A stretch of 64,000 nt of DNA, from assembly GCA_029858965.1 (NCBI GenBank), contig JAOUDZ010000002.1, positions 1 through 64,000 on the forward strand, written 5' to 3'. The notes under the pieces are model-generated. The model was not told where the DNA came from and ran no database searches. It worked only from the letters and a program-made list of their open reading frames with translations. The stretch is from Cyclobacteriaceae bacterium. GTDB lineage: Bacteria > Bacteroidota > Bacteroidia > Cytophagales > Cyclobacteriaceae. Within the stretch, counting starts at the first letter, position 1. Every line of letters starts with the position of its first letter. Shown piece after piece: positions 59,069 to 64,000 of this stretch. The translations under genes were made by a program, and so were the position numbers.

Positions 59069-61582
59069 CTACCGGGAGGGTTCCATGGGATAAATACGAA
59101 ATGTCATCAAAAGGCTTTCAACATCATTCTTTGCGCGCACGATGCTTTCATTAAGATCTGATAATGCTGTTCCATTTTCCAATGCCGATTCAATATCACG
59201 GAGTTTGATGGAAAGTGCGGGTACACCAATTTGTCCGATACGCCCGGCGAGTTTATGAATAATTTCACGGATTGGTTTGGGTTTCCCGCCCCCCAGGCAT
59301 TCATCGAGTTGATGAAGATCGTTTTCCGTCTCTTCTATGAATTGGGTGATGATAGACTGTAGTAGCGTATCATCTCCGAGTGTCATTTGTTTCAGCGTGG
59401 ATAGATCAATGTTAAAGGAAAAGGAAGTAATTTTTGGGGCTGCACCTTTGTCGCCCGGAACGACAAAAAGGGTGATGAGTTCATTTTCGCGGAAAGGTTT
59501 GGAAATGACCTCATCAAAACCTGACTTAAGTAGCTCCTGCCGGTCCAGTGGGAATACATGGGCAGTAACAGCGATAAACTTTACATCGGCATGATATTTT
59601 TTGCGCAGCACCTTACACAACTCTACGCCATTAATATCAGGCATTCGTATGTCTACCAGGATATGTGTCACTGCCGGATCCGGTTTCTGCTGTATTAATT
59701 CCTTGGGATCACTATAGGTTGTAAATGGGATATTGTTTTTTTTCAGGATGATGCTGCAAAGCCTAAGGATCATAACATCATCATCTATCACAATTACTTT
59801 CCCGTGAAATGGTACTGAGCCATCTTTTCGACTTTCTATTGCTCCTGGTTCAACAGGCTCAGAATTTTCGAACGTAAGTGTTACCACAAAAGAGGAACCA
59901 ACTTCCGGCTCGCTCGTAACATCCATGGATCCGCCCTGGGCCTCTACTAAAGATTTTACAATGTTAAGTCCAAGCCCTGTACCACCGTGCTGTCCGGCGA
60001 TGAGGGCGTTGGCCTGCTCAAACTGGTTAAATATTTTTGTCAAATCTTCCTTGCGAATACCTATTCCCGTATCCGAAACGTTGAAAACGCATCGTACAGA
60101 AGTCTCCTCAACGACCGTTTTGATGGCAAGTTTTACGTGCCCCTTCTTTGTAAACTTTATGGCATTACCCAGCAGGTTATAGAGAATTTGGCGCAATCTG
60201 AATGGATCTCCAAGCAGATAGTGATCTTCCATCTGCTCCATGTCAAGCAAGAGAGTCAGACCTTTTCTGTCAGATTGAACACGTACCGCAGATTCTACCT
60301 CTTTTATCAGGCCCATAAGCCTGAAACGCTCTTTGCCGAGGACAAAGCTACCACTTGATATCCGACTGTAGTCCAGCACTTCATCAACGATGTGCAGTAA
60401 ATGTTCCGATGAACTGTTAATGGCAGAAACTGCTTCGTCATCCGTACCCTGTTGTTGCTTTAGCTGCTCGGCAAACCCAATGATCGATTGCAGTGGAGTA
60501 CGAATTTCATGACTCATATTGGCGAGAAAACGCTGCTTGATCATAGTAAGCTCTTCTGCTTCTTCCTTCGCTTTTTCCAATTGTTTTTTGTAATAATTAC
60601 TCCTGCTGATATCAACCCAGATAAGATATACCAGCATTGCGGCACCGAGGAGGAAGACCAGCAGCAGGATGCTAATGCGAAACATGCTGGTCGTGACTAG
60701 TGAAGCAGCGTGATCACTATTCTCAGTCATCTTGGCCAATTCTTCCTTTTCAACTTCATGAAGAATACTAATGAGCTGGTTAATCAAAAGGCTATTGGCG
60801 TGGATTAGTGCCAACTCCTCCTGAAACAGCCTTTTATTTTCGGCACGTTGGTCATTTTCTAAATCAAGAATAATTTTCTCCACTTCTTCCAAGGCCTTGT
60901 TCTGGCGGGCAATTGAAAGCGTGTCAATAACGACACTTAATTCCTGTTGTACTTTGATATGGGTCGTTTGAGCGGTGTTTTTTTTCTTCTTGCTGAAGAG
61001 CTTTGCAATACGAGAGCGATCGTCTTTCTCGGGTAGCGAGTCCTGAGTGTACGTCGTTGTTGTTTTCTTTTCAGTAGTTACAATACTTGTGTCAAAGGCG
61101 ATTCTTTCTTGGATAAGAATTGTGGACAGGGTGTCAAGCCGATCTGTCAAGCTTTGGTTTTCATCTAGCTCAGATTTAAGTTTCAAATAAGAAAAGAATA
61201 GCCGATTGCGCTTCTGGAGGATTTGTCTTATTTCGAGCAATCGAATTTGCTGTGTGCTATCCCAGTTCATCAGTCTCAAGGAGTCAACCTTTCTCACAAG
61301 GGAGTTTGATTGATCAAGGAAAGCTTTGTACGAATTCTTTGGATTCTTAACAGCCTGTACTCGCTGGAGCTGGTCAAAGGCGGTTATTTCGTGAAATAGA
61401 TTATTTAGTGCATTCAGCTCATTTTTGGGTGCGGACAGCTGATCAACTGTGTCCATCATTTCGCTAAATCCAAAACGAGCTATGGCAATTGCAAGAGAAA
61501 TTGCTATGAATACAAGCAAGAAGCCTGCTACTACTTTTCTTTTTACGGATGTAGGATATTGATTTTTCTTGAAGTACTGCAT
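59069..61582 (-). CDS. Hybrid histidine kinase with receiver and HPt domains
   Basis: An 837-residue membrane protein. Helices at about 14-34 and 305-325 flank a periplasmic, mostly helical sensor region with a long coiled-coil. HisKA has the H-box MSHEIRTPLQSIIGFA (His about 356). HATPase blocks are ILYNLLGNAIKFTKKG, VSDTGIGI and GGTGLGLNIVK. A receiver domain starts VIVIDDDVMILRLC with phospho-Asp in ILVDIRMPDI, and a C-terminal HPt domain has IIHKLAGRIGQIGV (His about 773). A multi-step phosphorelay within one protein is expected. It probably signals to the neighbouring NtrC-type regulator. Confidence 0.94.
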   Translation of the reverse strand: MQYFKKNQYPTSVKRKVVAGFLLVFIAISLAIAIARFGFSEMMDTVDQLSAPKNELNALNNLFHEITAFDQLQRVQAVKNPKNSYKAFLDQSNSLVRKVDSLRLMNWDSTQQIRLLEIRQILQKRNRLFFSYLKLKSELDENQSLTDRLDTLSTILIQERIAFDTSIVTTEKKTTTTYTQDSLPEKDDRSRIAKLFSKKKKNTAQTTHIKVQQELSVVIDTLSIARQNKALEEVEKIILDLENDQRAENKRLFQEELALIHANSLLINQLISILHEVEKEELAKMTENSDHAASLVTTSMFRISILLLVFLLGAAMLVYLIWVDISRSNYYKKQLEKAKEEAEELTMIKQRFLANMSHEIRTPLQSIIGFAEQLKQQQGTDDEAVSAINSSSEHLLHIVDEVLDYSRISSGSFVLGKERFRLMGLIKEVESAVRVQSDRKGLTLLLDMEQMEDHYLLGDPFRLRQILYNLLGNAIKFTKKGHVKLAIKTVVEETSVRCVFNVSDTGIGIRKEDLTKIFNQFEQANALIAGQHGGTGLGLNIVKSLVEAQGGSMDVTSEPEVGSSFVVTLTFENSEPVEPGAIESRKDGSVPFHGKVIVIDDDVMILRLCSIILKKNNIPFTTYSDPKELIQQKPDPAVTHILVDIRMPDINGVELCKVLRKKYHADVKFIAVTAHVFPLDRQELLKSGFDEVISKPFRENELITLFVVPGDKGAAPKITSFSFNIDLSTLKQMTLGDDTLLQSIITQFIEETENDLHQLDECLGGGKPKPIREIIHKLAGRIGQIGVPALSIKLRDIESALENGTALSDLNESIVRAKNDVESLLMTFRIYPMEPSR

Positions 61583-61709
61583 ATTCCAGTTCTCAACAAT
61601 AAGATCCGCAAGTTAGCGAGATATTATACCAACTGATTTTATAAGTTAATAATTCTATGCAAAAGCCTGTTAAATTCTTTAAATCCTTTGGTTATGCTGA
61701 TAAGACTTG

Positions 61710-63173
61710 CTATCCGTAAACCCACTTTACCAATGTCATGGAGGCCAGTAAAATGATCAGCATGGAGGCGAGATCGAGAAGAACACCTGCCTTGACCATA
61801 TCTTTCATCCGAATATAACCACTTGAGAAAACAATTGCATTGGGAGGGGTGGCAATTGGAAACATAAAACCGATGCTTGCGCTCAATGTAATGGGCAAGG
61901 CCAAGAATATTGGGTTAATGTGCATACCGTCAGCGATACCGAAAATTACGGGAACAAATATTTGCACCAGGGCTACGTTACTTAAGAATTCTGACAGTAA
62001 AACAGTAGTGACGATTAACCCCATGACCAGCCAGACGTTATAAGTACTTTGATCAGCCAGCCAGTTACCTGCTTTTTGAATAATACCAGTATTTTCTAAA
62101 CCACTTGCCAGGCAGAGCCCGCCACCGAAAAGAATAAGAATTCCCCACTGAAGATTAAATGTATCCTTCCAATCCAATAGAAACGTAAAGCTGCGGAAAT
62201 TTGCGGGAACAATAAACATCAAAAGACCTCCTGTCATGGCGATATTCGAATCATTTAATATATCTGATTTGAACAGATAGCTGTTGATGGGGTGCTGAAA
62301 AATCCAGAAAAAGGAAGTGAGCGAAAAAACCATCAATACCCGTTTCTCCTCCTGAGTGAGGGATCCCAACGCTTTAAGTTTATTGTTTATTAATTCGTCA
62401 GCACCTTCAACGTTGCGCAGTCTATTGGGAAAAAGAATTCGTGTTATGATTAAGTAAGTACTCGTCAGCAGCGCTCCGGATATTGGAACACCAATCATCA
62501 TCCATTTTCCGAAATCCAGTTTTTCATGATAAAAATCGTCCAACAGGCCTGCGAAAACCACATTAGGGGGCGTACCAATAATTGTAGCCAAACCACCTAA
62601 TGTGGCAGCATAACCGACCATCAGGAGAAGACCCATTGCGAAATTCCTTTCCTGCTTCGGTAGTTCGTGAGGTCTTAATGCTTTCTTATTGTTGAGTAGT
62701 TGAACAACCGACAATGCTATGGGAAGCATCATCATGGCTGTCGCTGTATTGCTAATCCACATGCTGAGAAAAGCAGTAGCGATCATGAAGCCAAGGATAA
62801 TACCATTGCCAGTGGTACCCGTAATGCGTATGAGATTTAGCGCGATGCGCTCGTGCACCCGGTGTTTTTCCAAAGCCAATGCAATTAGAAATCCACCAAG
62901 GAATAAAAAGATGATCGGATGGGCATAAGGGGCTGCGGCTTCTTTCATGTTCATAATCCCCATCATTGGAAAAGAAATCAGTGGTAACAATGCTGTCACG
63001 GGGATAGGTACAGCTTCAGTCACCCACCACAAAATCATCCACGCAGCAAGGGCCAGTACATTTCCGGCTCCAGGCGAAATAAAACTACTGGGCAGCACCA
63101 GCAGCAGGGTTATGAATAAGACGGGCCCGATAAAAAATCCAATTTGCCGGCCAGTAAGTAATGGACTATTCAC
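61710..63173 (-). CDS. SLC13 (DASS) family anion transporter
   Basis: A 487-residue membrane protein with about 11-12 helices starting at GTG. The DASS signature region is SNTATAMMMLPIALSVVQ and YAATLGGLATIIGTPPNVVFAG (the sodium/substrate 'SNT' and 'GT' loops); a second pair is VLLSEFLSNVALVQIFVPV and ASIGFMFPIATPPNAIVFSSGY. These enclose the sodium and carboxylate sites. Members carry di- and tricarboxylates or sulfate with sodium. The substrate cannot be settled from the sequence. Confidence 0.94.
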   Translation of the reverse strand: MNSPLLTGRQIGFFIGPVLFITLLLVLPSSFISPGAGNVLALAAWMILWWVTEAVPIPVTALLPLISFPMMGIMNMKEAAAPYAHPIIFLFLGGFLIALALEKHRVHERIALNLIRITGTTGNGIILGFMIATAFLSMWISNTATAMMMLPIALSVVQLLNNKKALRPHELPKQERNFAMGLLLMVGYAATLGGLATIIGTPPNVVFAGLLDDFYHEKLDFGKWMMIGVPISGALLTSTYLIITRILFPNRLRNVEGADELINNKLKALGSLTQEEKRVLMVFSLTSFFWIFQHPINSYLFKSDILNDSNIAMTGGLLMFIVPANFRSFTFLLDWKDTFNLQWGILILFGGGLCLASGLENTGIIQKAGNWLADQSTYNVWLVMGLIVTTVLLSEFLSNVALVQIFVPVIFGIADGMHINPIFLALPITLSASIGFMFPIATPPNAIVFSSGYIRMKDMVKAGVLLDLASMLIILLASMTLVKWVYG

Positions 63174-63327
63174 AATTTATTAACAAGTTTTGGCTATGCT
63201 CAAAACTAACTTTTTTGATTTCAATTGCAAGTCTTCCGGCGTAAGCTTGTTTTGAGGAACGATTGTGCGGTGATTAACTTTAGAATAGATTCAAAGGATC
63301 GCAAGAGAATTGGAGAATAGGTAAGTT

Positions 63328-63588
63328 TTATTGACTATTTGCAGGAGGTTTAACATTTCCTGGTTTGACGACCAGTATTCTTCCATCGAGTTCCGTTTCG
63401 TTTAATCCGTTAATTGCAGCATTTGCTTCAGCCTCATTGGGCATCTCTATGAAACCATACCCTTTGGACCGGCCGGTTTCTTTGTCACGTACAATCTTCA
63501 CGGACGCAACTTCTCCAAATTGCGCAAATGCTGCCTCAAGGTCTTCCTGGCGCGTCTTAAAGTTTATTTTGGCCACAAAAATGTTCAT
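63328..63588 (-). CDS. Single-RRM RNA-binding protein
   Basis: An 86-residue protein made of one RNA-recognition motif. RNP2 is NIFVAKINF (residues 2-10) and RNP1 is KGYGFIEMP (about residues 43-51), with LDGRILVVKPG closing the fold. The tail after it (NVKPPANSQ) is short. Small RRM proteins are common in Bacteroidota, where they may act as RNA chaperones. It has a perfect TATCTTTG -7 element upstream. Confidence 0.95.
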   Translation of the reverse strand: MNIFVAKINFKTRQEDLEAAFAQFGEVASVKIVRDKETGRSKGYGFIEMPNEAEANAAINGLNETELDGRILVVKPGNVKPPANSQ

Positions 63589-63636
63589 AGATCAATAATT
63601 AAGTAAAACATGAAATTAATATGGGTTGACACTTCA

Positions 63637-63644
63637 CAAAGATA
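63637..63644 (-). promoter_or_regulatory. Candidate -7 element for the RRM gene
   Basis: On the minus strand this reads TATCTTTG, a perfect TANNTTTG match, 48 bp before the RRM start codon. A T-rich (plus-strand) run follows further upstream; no clean -33 TTG. Confidence 0.5.
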
Positions 63645-63812
63645 AAGACATTTTTTTTTGTGCATTCAGCAAGGGCGACGTTTATTTTCCTTCTGGATAT
63701 GAGTTATTTGTCAGGAGATTGACACGTTTTACGGTGGAGAAAAAGTATTTACAACGTATTTAAAATAATTTGTTCCTTTCCTTCGACTATTGTGTAAAGT
63801 GTACAGAAGGCA

Positions 63813-64000
63813 ATGAACATGGCCATGCAAGTTAAGGAGCAGACATTTCTCAGGGAGAAAGACCGGTTGTTGGGGTTCATCCGCAATCGGGTGTCGTCTT
63901 TGGAAGAAGCGGAAGACATATTGCAGGATGTATTCTACCAGTTTGTTGCAGGCTATGACACTATTGAATCGTTGGATAGGGTTACCTCGTGGTTGTTTTC
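63813..64000 (+). CDS. ECF sigma factor, N-terminal part, cut by window end
   Basis: A frame open from the ATG at 63813 to the last base (62 complete codons). It reads as sigma region 2: FLREKDRLLGFIRNRV, then SSLEEAEDILQDVFYQFV, a close match to the conserved D-A/I-E-D-x-x-Q-D-V-F helix, and ending in TSWLF, the start of region 2.4. Other ATGs at 63819 and 63825 are possible starts. The rest lies outside the window. Confidence 0.85.
   Translation, partial: MNMAMQVKEQTFLREKDRLLGFIRNRVSSLEEAEDILQDVFYQFVAGYDTIESLDRVTSWLF

Noticed and set aside
1-64000. CRISPR arrays, insertion sequences, prophage, rRNA and tRNA genes
   Set aside because: I looked for regularly spaced repeats, transposase motifs, terminal inverted repeats and tRNA-like clover sequences in the gaps and saw none. 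A tRNA scan program would be needed to exclude unusual cases.

Overview
The window looks like chromosomal DNA of a Bacteroidota bacterium, most likely a Cytophagales-type environmental species. The evidence is a gliding/type IX secretion C-terminal domain on a 975-residue secreted protein, TANNTTTG-type promoter elements, TPR-coupled histidine kinases, an SPFH/ribbon-helix-helix gene pair, and a flexirubin-type pigment locus containing the three-domain MMPL/acyltransferase/methyltransferase protein typical of this phylum. I see no rRNA, tRNA, insertion sequence, prophage or CRISPR array.

Layout. 1-6.6 kb: membrane and lipid functions (DoxX-like protein, SPFH protein with a 55-residue ribbon-helix-helix protein, bestrophin, gpsA overlapping a PlsB-like acyltransferase). 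7-15 kb: a T9SS type B surface protein, DCC thiol oxidoreductase, fabD, folK, sppA, bioB. 15.2-21 kb: two tiny exported peptides divergent from a TPR sensor kinase, then metG, a 41-bp palindrome and a LuxR-type response regulator. 21-24.7 kb: SMP-30 lipoprotein, two unknowns, a CotH-like protein.

25.1-50.5 kb is the centrepiece: about 26 same-strand, tightly packed genes, closed by a strong bidirectional terminator, forming an aryl-polyene/flexirubin-type type II polyketide cluster. Tyrosine ammonia-lyase should supply coumarate and a PaaK-like ligase should activate it. Two acyl carrier proteins, three ketosynthases with complete Cys-His-His triads, one triad-less chain-length-factor-like protein, one truncated ketosynthase-like protein, a FabG reductase and two dehydratase-fold proteins would extend the polyene. 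A flavin halogenase, a methyltransferase and a CrtI-like oxidoreductase would decorate it. Acyltransferases, a LolA-like carrier, a probable lipoprotein and an RND/MMPL protein would attach and move it to the outer membrane. AcpS arms the carriers. Two details stand out. The two dehydratases have complementary active-site losses (one keeps Glu, the other keeps His), so only a heterodimer could form a normal site. The glycosyltransferase and DUF2062 genes are halves of one reading frame broken at a run of eleven A residues.

50.5-64 kb returns to housekeeping and regulation: a coiled-coil lipoprotein, a secreted BNR-repeat protein, ahcY, an ECF sigma/anti-sigma pair, an NtrC-like regulator convergent with a hybrid histidine kinase, an SLC13 transporter, a single-RRM RNA-binding protein, and the first 62 codons of another ECF sigma factor cut by the window end.
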